DNA of 64,000 bases from Sphingosinicella sp041916975 (GTDB lineage Bacteria > Pseudomonadota > Alphaproteobacteria > Sphingomonadales > Sphingomonadaceae), in the NCBI RefSeq assembly GCF_041916975.1, contig NZ_JAYRYK010000001.1, positions 3,410,001-3,474,000 of the forward strand, in the 5' to 3' direction. The notes beneath the pieces were generated by a model. It saw nothing but the letters and a program-made list of their open reading frames with translations, was not told the DNA's origin and ran no database searches. A program made the position numbers and the translations under genes. Positions 25,114 through 34,780 of the stretch are shown in pieces; within the stretch, counting starts at the first letter, position 1, and each line of letters starts with the position of its first letter.

Positions 25114-26437
25114 ATCTGTAATCTTTCAGATCGAGCTGCGGCGTGTTGCCCATCACCAGATCGGCAAGGGCCTCGCCAGCGGCCGGTCCCATGGTCAGAC
25201 CATAGTAAAACCCGGTGCCGAGGTACAGACCCGGCAGTTGGGGGGCTGCGGAGAGGACCGGCATGTTGTCGAGGGTGGTGACGAGCGTTCCGGCCCACCG
25301 CTCGACCTCCTCGGCACCTTCGAAGACGGGGAAGTCGGTGACCATCCTTGCTTTTGCGGCATCCAGAAAGCCATGCCGGATTTCCGGCATCAGGATACGG
25401 TTGCGCTCGAAGGGGGAGACGTCATCGAGCGACCACGTGCGCGGTGTCCGCAGGTCCGCGAGGAACGCGGACGGAGACAGTACGGGATCGACCTCGTTCC
25501 ACATCGCCCGGATCGCCGGTAGCAGCCGGAACGCATGGCGCAAGGTCTGCGGCGTGATGGGGACTGCGCCGTTGATCGCGCCGACGGTGTAACAGTCGTC
25601 GATCTGGCGCCGCCACACGTAGCCCGGGCCCCATGCAGATATTTCCGGAGAGTGCGCCGCCCGCGGCCGAAGTGACAGCATCGAAGCGTTGGCGTGGAAT
25701 TGCGGCAGCGGGATGCCAAGACTGCGAGCGAACAGTGGCGACCAATAGCCGCCCGCCAGCACGACGGACTGGCAGGCGATCGGCCCCCTTTCCGTGACAA
25801 CGCCGGAAACGCGGCCACCGCTCGTTTCCAGTCCGCGCACGGCGCAGTTTTGCAAAATCTTCGCGCCGCGCCGCCGGGCGGCGGCGGCCATTGCTGGCAC
25901 CGCAAGCCGGGGTTCGACCGATGCGTCGCTCGGTTGATAGAGCCCCCCTGCGAAGGCATGGGAGGCCCCTGGCACAAGCGCCGCGACTTCGTTCGCGTCA
26001 ACCAGCCGGGCATCCACGCCGGGCATCCCTTGCACGGAGGCAAGCCAGCCGGCCGCGAAGTTCCGCGCAGAATCGTCAGCGAAAAGGCTGACGACGCCGC
26101 TTCGCCGATAGCCGGTTTCGCCGCCGATACGCGCGTTCATGTCCGACCAGAGCGTCTTGGAACGGCTGATCAGTTCCATCTTTGCGGGGGCCAGGAACTG
26201 GCTGTCGACCCAGCCGACAGAGCGGCCCGACGCTTCACCCGCAACCACGCCTTTTTCACACAGCGCGACCGAAACCCCTCTTTCCGCAAGTGTCAGCGCC
26301 GCTGAGCAGCCGATGTAACCGCCGCCGATCACGACGACGTCGACCGCATCGGGAAGCAGCGTATCGCCCGCGACAGGGGCCGCGCGTGCGATACCTGGAA
26401 CGATACGCCCTCCATGGCCGGTGAGAACCCGCGCCAT
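25070..26437 (-). CDS. FAD-dependent oxidoreductase, DAO/amine-oxidase type (FAD-2)
   Basis: 455-residue DAO-superfamily flavoprotein, paralogue of FAD-1. FAD motif GGGYIG at 38-43 in VDVVVIGGGYIGCSAAL; C-terminal LGTGFYYGLTMGPAAGEALADLVMG. Start chosen at 26437 because the N-terminal stretch then aligns with FAD-1 and lies below box 8; ATG 26449 is also possible, whereas 26503 is close to the box. Probably oxidises an amine or N-methyl compound with release of hydrogen peroxide or electron transfer to a quinone (family knowledge; substrate not determined). Divergent from the VanA-like gene. Confidence 0.85.
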   Translation of the reverse strand: MARVLTGHGGRIVPGIARAAPVAGDTLLPDAVDVVVIGGGYIGCSAALTLAERGVSVALCEKGVVAGEASGRSVGWVDSQFLAPAKMELISRSKTLWSDMNARIGGETGYRRSGVVSLFADDSARNFAAGWLASVQGMPGVDARLVDANEVAALVPGASHAFAGGLYQPSDASVEPRLAVPAMAAAARRRGAKILQNCAVRGLETSGGRVSGVVTERGPIACQSVVLAGGYWSPLFARSLGIPLPQFHANASMLSLRPRAAHSPEISAWGPGYVWRRQIDDCYTVGAINGAVPITPQTLRHAFRLLPAIRAMWNEVDPVLSPSAFLADLRTPRTWSLDDVSPFERNRILMPEIRHGFLDAAKARMVTDFPVFEGAEEVERWAGTLVTTLDNMPVLSAAPQLPGLYLGTGFYYGLTMGPAAGEALADLVMGNTPQLDLKDYRYERFFDGSRLVFRS

Positions 26438-26517
26438 TTTCTTCAGCATCTCCGCCCGGTTCCTTCCATCGTCCCAGTTGCCGCTACGTGGTGGCACCGC
26501 CACTCTTCCGGCTATAT

Positions 26518-26533
26518 CCCCTCACAGGGTGAT
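26518..26533. promoter_or_regulatory. LuxR/NarL-type box 8 (FAD-2/luxR-2 side)
   Basis: TCCCC-TCACAG-GGTGA, 81 bases upstream of the preferred FAD-2 start. Confidence 0.5.
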
Positions 26534-26591
26534 AGGCGCTTTCGCGATGGAAGGCGCCCAAGTTCACGCGCGTGTCGCTTGTGCCTCCAGC

Positions 26592-26607
26592 TACCCGGTG
26601 TCGGGTA
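26592..26607. promoter_or_regulatory. LuxR/NarL-type box 9 (VanA-like side)
   Basis: TACCC-GGTGTC-GGGTA, perfect half-site symmetry, 96 bases upstream of the VanA-like gene and 74 bases from box 8. This is the best single match to the consensus. Confidence 0.65.
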
Positions 26608-26702
26608 TTAACGCCTGAAAATGTGCCGCTTATCGTTGGCTTCGTAAACGCGCCTGATATTCCGAACGGGAGAGGAGGCGGCGCGGATGAGGGAGAGGGA
26701 AG

Positions 26703-27743
26703 ATGGCGGATTTTCTGAAGCAGACGTGGTACATGATCGGCTGGGCTGGGGAACTGGATGATGGTGTTCTTGCCCGTACGATCACGGACACGCCGGTCGT
26801 TGCCTTTCGAGACACGGCGGGCATCGTCCACGCCATCCATGACCGCTGCCCGCATCGCTTTGCACCGCTTTCGAAAGGCATTCGGAAGGGCGATGCCATC
26901 ATGTGCCATTACCACGGGCTGACCTTCGACGGCGCCGGGACCTGTGTCGACAATCCGTTGGGCGGGCCTGTTCCGGCCGCGTGCCGCGTGGCCTCATACC
27001 CGGCCGTGGAACAGGATGGGATGCTCTGGGTGTGGCTTGGCGATCCCGCGCTGGCGGATCCGGCGCTGATCGTCCGGTTCCCGTGGCTGAACGATGAGGG
27101 CTTGCGGAGCATCCAAGGCTATACGCGGGTCGATGCGAACTATGAACTTCTGACAGACAATCTCATGGACCTCACACACGCGAAATTCCTGCATCCGGGT
27201 TTCGGCGGTGATGCTTACAGCCCGCACAACACGATGGAGGCGGGACGCGACACGGTGTTGTCCAAATATGTCGTCATCGATATCGACAATCCGGAGTTTC
27301 CCGAGAACGCCTGGTCTTCTCATGGCAACAAGGTCGATCTGTGGGATGATATCCAGTGGTACGCCCCGGCCACGCTCTCGCTCTCGTCCGGCGTGGTGCT
27401 GACTGGGCGCCCGCGCGAGGAAGGCTGCGAAATTCCTGCTGCTCACGTCATCACGCCGGAAAGCGCCGGCAGGTCGCATTATTTCTGGGGGTCCGCACTG
27501 CCCAAGGACAGCCCGCTGTCGAACGACGGCTTTCGGGAGGTTCTGTCGCAGGCGTTCGACGCCGAGGACAAGCCGATGATCGAGGCTGCGCAGCAGCGCA
27601 TGGGCGAAGCGGACTTCTGGGAGCTCGGTCCCGTGTTGCTGGGCACGGACGCACCCGCCGTGCGCGTCCGTCGCATCCTGCGTGAAATGATCGGAAACGA
27701 GAAGAAATCGCAAGCCGCAAGTGCTGAGATGAGCGCGGCCTGA
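26703..27743 (+). CDS. VanA-like Rieske O-demethylase, oxygenase component
   Basis: 346-residue Rieske oxygenase of the vanillate O-demethylase class. Rieske ligands Cys49/His51 (CPHRF) and Cys68/His71 (CHYHGLTFDGAG); catalytic iron in LLTDNLMDLTHAKFLHP (Asn153, Asp156, His159, His164). Members remove methyl from methoxy-aromatics as formaldehyde using a VanB-type reductase; the one at 30247 is downstream on the same strand after a TonB receptor. GAGAGGGA before ATG. Specificity for vanillate itself is not established, so no symbol is given. Confidence 0.88.
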   Translation: MADFLKQTWYMIGWAGELDDGVLARTITDTPVVAFRDTAGIVHAIHDRCPHRFAPLSKGIRKGDAIMCHYHGLTFDGAGTCVDNPLGGPVPAACRVASYPAVEQDGMLWVWLGDPALADPALIVRFPWLNDEGLRSIQGYTRVDANYELLTDNLMDLTHAKFLHPGFGGDAYSPHNTMEAGRDTVLSKYVVIDIDNPEFPENAWSSHGNKVDLWDDIQWYAPATLSLSSGVVLTGRPREEGCEIPAAHVITPESAGRSHYFWGSALPKDSPLSNDGFREVLSQAFDAEDKPMIEAAQQRMGEADFWELGPVLLGTDAPAVRVRRILREMIGNEKKSQAASAEMSAA

Positions 27744-27771
27744 TCCCCTATTCCTCCATGCGGGCCTATCG

Positions 27772-27787
27772 TCACCCTACGCGGGTA
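27772..27787. promoter_or_regulatory. LuxR/NarL-type box 10 (TonB receptor)
   Basis: TCACC-CTACGC-GGGTA, 140 bases upstream of the TonB receptor ATG, just after the VanA-like stop. Confidence 0.55.
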
Positions 27788-27926
27788 TTCAAAGCCGGAA
27801 TGCCTGTCGCCATATTCGATATGGACGGAGAGTATTTTCCGGAAGAATTGTATTTTCAAAGAAAAATTGAGGACGCTTCAGGCGTTCATGGAAATACGAT
27901 AAAAACTAAAAGGAGGGGCTCATTCT

Positions 27927-30158
27927 ATGCTCAATACTGTAAACCGCCGCGCCGGTGTGCGTTGCAGCCTTTCGCTTTTCTGCTCGATTGCCGCGCTGGC
28001 GACGGCGGACATGGCGTATGCTCAGGACGCGCAGGACGGTCAACACGAGCCGGGTTTCGGGGAAATCGTCGTGACCGCGCAGCGCCGTGCGCAGGCGGTC
28101 TCCGATATCCCGATCGCCGTGACCGCGCTTGGCGGAGCCGAGCTTGAGCGTGCGGGCATCCAGAATACGCAGGATCTTACTTATATCGCGCCGAACATGC
28201 GCATGAGCACCTTCTATCCGGGACGCGCGGAAATCTCGATCCGCGGTGTTGCGATGTCGGAATCGTTCCTGTCGACTGACCAGCAGCCGGTCGGCGTCTA
28301 TCAGGAGGAAGTTTTCCAAGGTTCGCGCCTCGTTCATATGTCCCAGCTTTTCGATCTGGAGCGGGTCGAGATCGTGCGCGGTCCCCAGGGCGTTCTGTTC
28401 GGGCGCAACACGACGGCCGGCGCGCTCAGCTTCTATGCCAAGAAACCTGAGGACGAATTCGGCGGCTATGCCTCTTTCGGCTATGGAAATTATGATGCCT
28501 TCGTTCTCGAAGGCGCGGTGAACGTGCCGCTCGGTGGCGGCTTCTCCGCGCGCGTGTCGGGCAACTACAAGCAGGACGATGGGTGGGCGCGCAATGTGTT
28601 CACCGGTGCGCGCATCATGGATTCTTCATCCCGCGGTCTCAGAGGTATCCTTCAGTATGAGGGGGCCGCAACAACCTGGATTCTGAACGTTCACGAAAGC
28701 CGCTATAACGGCGACGTAAACTACTACTTCTCGTCGGATATCCCTGGCTACGCCTTCAACGAGCTGGGTCAGCGTTCACCCGAGGCGCCGGAGGTGATCG
28801 ACGCGTTCGGCAGTTCTCTCACCGGTACGTTCAGCATTGGCGATGTCGATGTCACCAGCATTACCGCCTACGAGGAAAGTCAGTACTTCGCTTACGAGGA
28901 TTTCGGTCACGGCCCGACCGATATCAACAATGCCGGGCAGTTCGCGCAGTTCAATCCGTTCATGATCGGCTATACGGATGATTTCTACCAGGTCAGCCAG
29001 GAATTCCGCTTCGCCGGTTCACTCGGTCGACTGGAATGGGTTGCCGGTGTCTTCGGCTACTACGAGAAGGTAAATAGCACCTACTCCGATGGGGCATACG
29101 GCAGAGGAACGATCGGGCTCGACTTCAACGAGAATGGTGTGATCGACGTGCCGGACGAAGGCTGGTTTCCGGAAGACGACTCCCGCATCTGGAAACAGAC
29201 GACAAAGGAAGCAGCGATTTTCGCTCACGGCAATTACGCGCTGAGTGACCAGTTTTCGATCCTTGGCGGTCTGCGCTATACCTATTCGAAGAAAGAACTC
29301 GACTGGCAGTACACCGATATGCTCAGCGGCTTCGACTATGTGCCGAAGACGCATCTTCAGAAGTCGTGGAATTCACTGACCGCGCGTGCTGGTGTGGAGT
29401 ACCGCCCGAATACCGATATCTTGCTCTACGGCCGCTATGATCGCGGCTTCAAAAATGGCGGTTTCAACGTCGGCGGGTCGAACGCGGCTTCTCTTGCCAT
29501 TGTCGATCCCGAAAAAGTTGATGCCTTCGAAGTCGGTGGCAAGTTCACATTCCTTGACGGTCGCGCTCAATTGAACACGGCGGTGTTCCTCACCAAGATC
29601 AGAGATTATCAGGCGAACCTCAACGTCGTGACCACAAGCGGCCTCGGTTTTGCCTTCCAGAATGCGGCCAAGGTCGAAAGCAAGGGCTTCGAGCTCGAGC
29701 TCAACATGGAACCGGTCGACGATCTCAAACTCTCCGGGTCATTCGGCTACACAGATTCAAAATTCAAGGAATATTACGATCCGATTTCAGATACGGACTA
29801 TTCGGGGAATTATATTCCCAACACGCCGAAATACTCCCTGGCTGCCTCGGCCGAGTACACGTTCACATTGCCGGGAGATTACAGGATCATCCCGCGCGCC
29901 GATTATAGCTACACGAGCCGGATGCAGAGCCGTCACTACAACCGGCCGTACGAGAGTTACGATCCCCGCAATCTGGTAAATGCTCAGCTTGCATTTATCT
30001 TTCCAGGTGAGGTGCTCTCCGTCACGGGGTGGGTCAAGAACCTGACCAATCTCAAGTATTGGACGAAGATCATCGGTGAACCGCAGTTCGCCGGTGGCCT
30101 CATGGAAAAGCGCGGCACGCCGCGCACCTATGGTCTTACTTTGCGGTCGACTTGGTAG
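27927..30158 (+). CDS. TonB-dependent outer membrane receptor (TBDT-1)
   Basis: 743-residue outer-membrane importer. Signal peptide ~1-33 (ATADMAYAQ), TonB-box-like EIVVTAQRR right after, plug domain with DIPIAVTALGG and VEIVRGPQGVLFGRNTTAGALSFYAKKP, then a 22-strand barrel of aromatic-rich beta strands ending in the C-terminal LTLRSTW signature (terminal aromatic residue). AAAGGAGGGG precedes ATG. Placed between the VanA-like oxygenase and the VanB-like reductase, it most likely imports the aromatic substrate of the cluster. A terminator follows at 30178. Confidence 0.93.
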   Translation: MLNTVNRRAGVRCSLSLFCSIAALATADMAYAQDAQDGQHEPGFGEIVVTAQRRAQAVSDIPIAVTALGGAELERAGIQNTQDLTYIAPNMRMSTFYPGRAEISIRGVAMSESFLSTDQQPVGVYQEEVFQGSRLVHMSQLFDLERVEIVRGPQGVLFGRNTTAGALSFYAKKPEDEFGGYASFGYGNYDAFVLEGAVNVPLGGGFSARVSGNYKQDDGWARNVFTGARIMDSSSRGLRGILQYEGAATTWILNVHESRYNGDVNYYFSSDIPGYAFNELGQRSPEAPEVIDAFGSSLTGTFSIGDVDVTSITAYEESQYFAYEDFGHGPTDINNAGQFAQFNPFMIGYTDDFYQVSQEFRFAGSLGRLEWVAGVFGYYEKVNSTYSDGAYGRGTIGLDFNENGVIDVPDEGWFPEDDSRIWKQTTKEAAIFAHGNYALSDQFSILGGLRYTYSKKELDWQYTDMLSGFDYVPKTHLQKSWNSLTARAGVEYRPNTDILLYGRYDRGFKNGGFNVGGSNAASLAIVDPEKVDAFEVGGKFTFLDGRAQLNTAVFLTKIRDYQANLNVVTTSGLGFAFQNAAKVESKGFELELNMEPVDDLKLSGSFGYTDSKFKEYYDPISDTDYSGNYIPNTPKYSLAASAEYTFTLPGDYRIIPRADYSYTSRMQSRHYNRPYESYDPRNLVNAQLAFIFPGEVLSVTGWVKNLTNLKYWTKIIGEPQFAGGLMEKRGTPRTYGLTLRSTW

Positions 30159-30177
30159 GCGATCAGAGGTTGCGAGC

Positions 30178-30217
30178 GGCGCTGGATATCGAAACGTCCG
30201 GCGCCGTTTTCATTTTT
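30178..30217 (+). terminator. rho-independent terminator after TBDT-1
   Basis: Stem GGCGCTGGA / TCCGGCGCC (9 pairs with one G-T wobble), 10-base loop, followed by GTTTTCATTTTT. Separates the receptor transcript from the reductase genes or attenuates it. Confidence 0.7.
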
Positions 30218-30246
30218 AGTCTGGAAAATGCCCTGATGGATGATGC

Positions 30247-31203
30247 ATGAGCGATAGTTTGATCGGCGTCAGCATTGCTTCAAGATCGATGGCGGCGCGC
30301 GATATCGTCAGCCTCGATCTCGTTTCAGTGGATGGTGCGCTCCTGCCCCCGTTCACGCCCGGCGCACATATCGATCTTCATTTGCCCGGTGGGCTGATCA
30401 GGCAGTATTCGCTTTGCAACCCATCCATTGAAACCGGCAGTTACAGGGTTGCTGTTCTTCTCGATCCTGAAACACGCGGCGGTTCGCGCGCCGTCCATGC
30501 TTTATCGGCCGGCGACAGGCTCTTCATCAGCGCGCCCCGAAATCATTTCCCGCTTGTCGAAAGCAGCGCGGATATCGTTCTGCTCGGCGGTGGCATCGGG
30601 ATCACGCCTCTGCTGGCGATGGCCTATGCGCTGTACCGAGAGAGCCGGTCTTTTACGCTCCACTATTGTAGCCGCAGCAGTGATCGCATGGCGTTCCGTG
30701 AAGATCTGCACACCGCGCCATTTGCCGATCGCGTGCAACTCCACTTCGATGACGGAGACGCCTCACAGCATTTCCGTGCGGCCGAGGCGATGGGAAGCCA
30801 TGTGCCGGGGCGCTATATTTACACATGCGGACCGACCGGATTTCTGGCTCATGTCCTCGCGACCGCGAAAACTGCGGGCTGGCCCGATGAGGCCGTGCGA
30901 TATGAACGCTTCTCGGCCGATGTCGATACGCACGGCGGGCATTTCACCATCATAGCGCAAAGAAGCGGGCTCAGCTTCACGGTTGGGGATGATCAGACGA
31001 TTGCCGCGGCGCTTGCCGCGAATGGGATCGCAGTGCCGCTGTCCTGCGAACAGGGTGTCTGCGGCACCTGCCTAACCAAGGTTCTGGAAGGTGTTCCAGA
31101 TCATCGCGACCTTTACCTGACCGATGCTGAAAGGGCGGCCAACGACAGCATGACGATCTGCTGCTCGCGCGCGCTAACACCGACTCTGGTCCTTGATGTT
31201 TAA
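30247..31203 (+). CDS. VanB-like oxidoreductase (FMN/NADH plus 2Fe-2S ferredoxin)
   Basis: 318-residue phthalate-dioxygenase-reductase type protein that passes electrons from NAD(P)H through FMN to a plant-type 2Fe-2S centre for Rieske oxygenases. FMN-binding RQYS (52-55), NAD-binding GGGIGIT (114-120) and CGPTGF (194-199), and ferredoxin ligands Cys267, Cys272, Cys275 (SCEQGVCGTC) and Cys305. It is the only such reductase in the window, so it probably serves all four Rieske oxygenases encoded here (inference). The dehydrogenase gene follows after 29 bases. Confidence 0.9.
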   Translation: MSDSLIGVSIASRSMAARDIVSLDLVSVDGALLPPFTPGAHIDLHLPGGLIRQYSLCNPSIETGSYRVAVLLDPETRGGSRAVHALSAGDRLFISAPRNHFPLVESSADIVLLGGGIGITPLLAMAYALYRESRSFTLHYCSRSSDRMAFREDLHTAPFADRVQLHFDDGDASQHFRAAEAMGSHVPGRYIYTCGPTGFLAHVLATAKTAGWPDEAVRYERFSADVDTHGGHFTIIAQRSGLSFTVGDDQTIAAALAANGIAVPLSCEQGVCGTCLTKVLEGVPDHRDLYLTDAERAANDSMTICCSRALTPTLVLDV

Positions 31204-31232
31204 AGTGCGACGTTAGTCGGAAAAGGGGTGGC

Positions 31233-32243
31233 ATGAAATGTCTGGTCTTCGGCCTGGGTAAGGCCGGCATGGCAGCACTGGGCTATCTTCACGCACGGGG
31301 CGCGGAGGTCGTGGGTGTCTACAGCCGCTTCTCCCATGTGGGCGCGGATGTGGGTACGCTCTCCGGCGGCACCGAAACCGGATTGAAGGTGCAGACGGTG
31401 TCGGATTTTGTGCCGCATCGCGGCATGGCCGATATTGCGCTGTTCTTCACGACATCCGATATGGCGGACCTGCTTGGCGAACCGCGCACCTGTCTGGAAC
31501 ATGGGATCAACGTGGTTACGATCGCTGAGCAGGCGCTCTTTCCCTGGATATTCGCGCCCGATATCTGCGCAGAGCTCGACGGCATCGCGCGTGCCAATGA
31601 TTGCACGCTGACGGCGACGGGTGTGAACGACACGGTCATGTGCGCACTGCCGGCCATCATTGCCGGCATCGCGCCGGATGTCAGGCATATCGATATCGAA
31701 GCTACGGGGAATTTTGGCGTGCTCGGTCCCGCGACGTTGCAGGCCCTGCCGCTCGGGCTCACTCCGACCGAGTATGATGCTTCACAAGCCGAGGCCGGGC
31801 CTGTCGATCCGGCGGCAAGCATCTGCGGTCAGGTCGCGCTGGCGCTTGCGGCGATGACCGGGCTGATCCCGGAACGGATCGAGGTCGCGGAGGTGCCGCT
31901 CTTCGCTGGCGCTGCCATCGAGGTGCCCACGATCGGCCGAACGATCGGCGCGGGCCTTACGCGCGGCCTCATCGAGAGCGTTCGGGTCCAGACACGGCAG
32001 GGCCCGACGATTGAGATTCGCCTACACGGGAAGCTCTTCGAGGCGGGAGAGGAGGAGTATCTGTCGGTGAGGATCGACGGCCTCTGCCCTCTAGCCATGG
32101 ACCTACGTCCCTTGCCCAGCATCGAGACTACCGCCGCGATTGCGGTGGGGCGGGCGCCCGACGTGATCGCCGCCTCGCCGGGCTTCATCACGATAGACCA
32201 GCTGCCGGCCGCCCTCCTGCGCGATCGCCGTGCTTACGTCTGA
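31233..32243 (+). CDS. DapB-like NAD(P)-dependent dehydrogenase (diaminopentanoate-dehydrogenase type)
   Basis: 336-residue Rossmann protein starting MKCLVFGLGKAGMAALGYL (GLGKAG coenzyme motif at 7-12), then a segment GINVVTIAEQALFPW and a C-terminal mixed domain. The layout resembles the dihydrodipicolinate-reductase-like proteins that include 2,4-diaminopentanoate dehydrogenase, which oxidatively deaminate amino acids. In this context it could act on an amine or imine intermediate (inference). AAAAGGGG upstream. Its end overlaps the convergent MFS-3 gene by 10 bases. Confidence 0.75.
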   Translation: MKCLVFGLGKAGMAALGYLHARGAEVVGVYSRFSHVGADVGTLSGGTETGLKVQTVSDFVPHRGMADIALFFTTSDMADLLGEPRTCLEHGINVVTIAEQALFPWIFAPDICAELDGIARANDCTLTATGVNDTVMCALPAIIAGIAPDVRHIDIEATGNFGVLGPATLQALPLGLTPTEYDASQAEAGPVDPAASICGQVALALAAMTGLIPERIEVAEVPLFAGAAIEVPTIGRTIGAGLTRGLIESVRVQTRQGPTIEIRLHGKLFEAGEEEYLSVRIDGLCPLAMDLRPLPSIETTAAIAVGRAPDVIAASPGFITIDQLPAALLRDRRAYV

Positions 32244-33445
32244 GGAGCGGCCGCAAGGTCGGCCGGCGGCCGGCGCTTCAGGTCACGATCGAACCACAAG
32301 AGTGCAGCAAGCGCGACGGCGTTGGTCACGATAGCGGCTGTGGCGATTGCTTCCATGCCGAAATGCTCGATGATTAACCCGGCCGTATAGGGCGAGACCG
32401 CCACCGTCAGCAGAAAGGCACCGCCGACCAGCGCCGCTCCGCGTCCGCTGCTGTCTTCGGCGGCAGCATAGCCCATGAAATAGGGGATGATGAAGTAGAC
32501 AGAGGCAACGAGCAGGCAGGCGCAGATCCTGAAAAGCAGCAGGTCTGTTTGCGTGCACAGGATCGCGATGCAGCCGGTCATTGAAACGATGCCTGTGACG
32601 GTCGGCCACAACCGGCCGAATCGGACGCCAAGGATCGTCGCCAGCAGGCTGCCGGTAACCGATATAAAGGCAACGATGCCGACAGTCGTTGTCGCCGCTG
32701 TCTCGTCGAGTCCGGCGCGGGTTCCGAGAAGAACGAGGAACGACCACACTGCGCTGCTGTTCAGCGCAACGATGAACATCGTGGCGGCCAGGAGATAGAG
32801 GCGGGGCGATAGGTCGTGGTGCCTGACAGGCACATTCCTGTCGGCGGAGGCTGCCATGTCGAGAGCGAGATTCCGCGGCATGATGAGCAGGAACGGCGTC
32901 AGGATCAGCAGGCCGACGAGCAGCGTTGGGAACGCGACGTTGGGGCCGACATATCGGGCGATTGCGGGAAGCAGGAAGATGAGCCCGGCTCCGAACACGA
33001 TGTTGACCACGTTCATCTGGCCATAGGCGCGGTCAGGGTCCCGAAAGCGAGCGAGCGCGGCACTCGACACCATCAGCGCCGCGCCTTCGCCCATGCCGGT
33101 AATGCCGCGCAGAAGCAGGATAAGGCCATGGTCGTGGGCGATGATGGAAAGCGCGGTGGCGATAATCGCCACGACCGTCCCTACCAGGCTGATGACAAGG
33201 AAGGATGTGCGCTTCATGAACCGGGCGAGGAGCATCGAACTGAGCGCGAGCGCCGCCAGCTCAACCGTGCCGACGAGCCCTGCCTGCGATTCGGAAAGGT
33301 GCTTCACCGACACGAATTCGTGAATCAGATCGGGCAATATCCAGCCGGCGATATTGGCGATGCAATAAGCGGCGAAACTGGCGATCAGGATTCGGTAATA
33401 GAGGCTGCCGGTTTCTGGCGCGCCGTTCACGCTCATCAAAGCCAC
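32234..33445 (-). CDS. MFS transporter (MFS-3)
   Basis: 403-residue 12-helix major facilitator, paralogue of MFS-1 (shared DPDRA..VVNI..G and DSSGRGA motifs). Start GTG 33445 or ATG 33436; neither has a strong ribosome site, fitting coupling to the Rieske gene that ends at 33482 just upstream on the same strand. A receptor in the outer membrane (TBDT-1) and this carrier in the inner membrane would give a complete import route (inference). Confidence 0.83.
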   Translation of the reverse strand: MALMSVNGAPETGSLYYRILIASFAAYCIANIAGWILPDLIHEFVSVKHLSESQAGLVGTVELAALALSSMLLARFMKRTSFLVISLVGTVVAIIATALSIIAHDHGLILLLRGITGMGEGAALMVSSAALARFRDPDRAYGQMNVVNIVFGAGLIFLLPAIARYVGPNVAFPTLLVGLLILTPFLLIMPRNLALDMAASADRNVPVRHHDLSPRLYLLAATMFIVALNSSAVWSFLVLLGTRAGLDETAATTTVGIVAFISVTGSLLATILGVRFGRLWPTVTGIVSMTGCIAILCTQTDLLLFRICACLLVASVYFIIPYFMGYAAAEDSSGRGAALVGGAFLLTVAVSPYTAGLIIEHFGMEAIATAAIVTNAVALAALLWFDRDLKRRPPADLAAAPQT

Positions 33446-33481
33446 GGCCTTTCCCGGCCAGTCACAGGCACGCGGTTCCGA

Positions 33482-34636
33482 TCAGGCTTCGAGATACTGG
33501 TCGAGCAGCCAGTTGTGAAACTGGTGAACGGTTTTTTCCATATGCGATGGGCGCCCCGCTCGGGCGAGCTCCGAGCGCACACCCGCACCGACAGCCTCGC
33601 AGACCTCAACATCTTCGAGCAGAATAGGTTCAATGATGGCACAGAATTCCGCTTTCAGGGCTTGCTCGTCGGCGTCGGCGAGGCGGCTTTTCGGAACCAT
33701 CATATACCAGATGAGCTCGTGCGAGTCCTTTCCGGTGATGTTCCAGTCCATCCACAGCGGGATCGAAGCGTCGGTGAAGAGGTGCAGCAGCGGATAGACG
33801 TTCACCACCGAATAAGCGCGATAATACTGATCCGGCATACCTTCCACGGGTGGCACCAGGAAGGGAGGCAATTCGTTGTTTTTCTGGTGCATCCAGAACA
33901 TGCCATACGGCCCCTCGACATCTTCGTAGGTCGTCAGCGTCGCGGGGAACTGACCATCAAACGTATCCGGGTGGATGAAGGGCTGGTGGTAGGCCTCGCT
34001 GAAGTTCTCCAGGCTGATCTTCCAGTTCCAGGCGACATTGGCGCGACGGAACTCGATCGCGATCATGTCCTCGAAGCGGTACGGGGCGACCTTGGGTTCG
34101 AAGGGTTCGAGCTGTTTCAGCAGGCTCGGGGCTTCGCCGTCGAAATTGACCATCACGAAGCCGTGCCAGATTTCGAAGCGGACCTCGGGCAGGCCGATGT
34201 CACCTTTGGTGAAGGTGTCGGTCTGATCCATGAACGGCGCCGCGATCAGCTTGCCGTCCAGCCCATAGACCCAGCCATGGTAAGGGCAGGTCAGTCTTCG
34301 GCCCTTGCAAACGCCAGCACCGGGGCGTGTCAGAACAGCGTTACGATGCCGGCAGACGTTTGAAAAGACACGGATATTGTCGTCGCGGTCGCGCAGGGCG
34401 ATCACGGGTTCGTCGAAAAGCTGGCGCGCGACGTAGCTGCCCGGCTCGGAAATCTGGCTCGCATGGCAAAGCGGTAGCCATGTCTTGCGAAACATTACGG
34501 TTTTTTCAAACGTGAAGATCTCCGCGTTCGAGTAAATCCGCGGCGGCAAGAACGATGCCTGCGACAAGGGGCGCCGAACTGCCGCGACCTCCTCATCGCT
34601 GAAAAACCGAGCGTTGCTCTGCAGGACGGTCGCCAT
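33482..34636 (-). CDS. Rieske oxygenase alpha subunit, glycine-betaine/ring-hydroxylating type
   Basis: 384-residue terminal oxygenase, paralogue of the one at 15819. Rieske ligands Cys95/His97 (CRHRN) and Cys117/His120 (CPYHGW); iron site LENFSEAYHQPFIHP with Glu214, His217, His222. AGAGGG precedes ATG by ~8 bases. First gene of an operon with MFS-3. No beta subunit or dedicated reductase nearby. By family, likely N-demethylation or ring hydroxylation. Confidence 0.88.
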   Translation of the reverse strand: MATVLQSNARFFSDEEVAAVRRPLSQASFLPPRIYSNAEIFTFEKTVMFRKTWLPLCHASQISEPGSYVARQLFDEPVIALRDRDDNIRVFSNVCRHRNAVLTRPGAGVCKGRRLTCPYHGWVYGLDGKLIAAPFMDQTDTFTKGDIGLPEVRFEIWHGFVMVNFDGEAPSLLKQLEPFEPKVAPYRFEDMIAIEFRRANVAWNWKISLENFSEAYHQPFIHPDTFDGQFPATLTTYEDVEGPYGMFWMHQKNNELPPFLVPPVEGMPDQYYRAYSVVNVYPLLHLFTDASIPLWMDWNITGKDSHELIWYMMVPKSRLADADEQALKAEFCAIIEPILLEDVEVCEAVGAGVRSELARAGRPSHMEKTVHQFHNWLLDQYLEA

Positions 34637-34780
34637 GTTTGTACCCTCTTTGTTATTGGAATGCGGTCAGGTGCGGTGATGCCCACCGCGTTTGTTCCGG
34701 CAGCCCGATAAGACGGGCTTCGGGCAGACCCGCATTCCTCCCTCAGCATTGAAGGTGACCGGAAATGGGCCGAACCGCCA

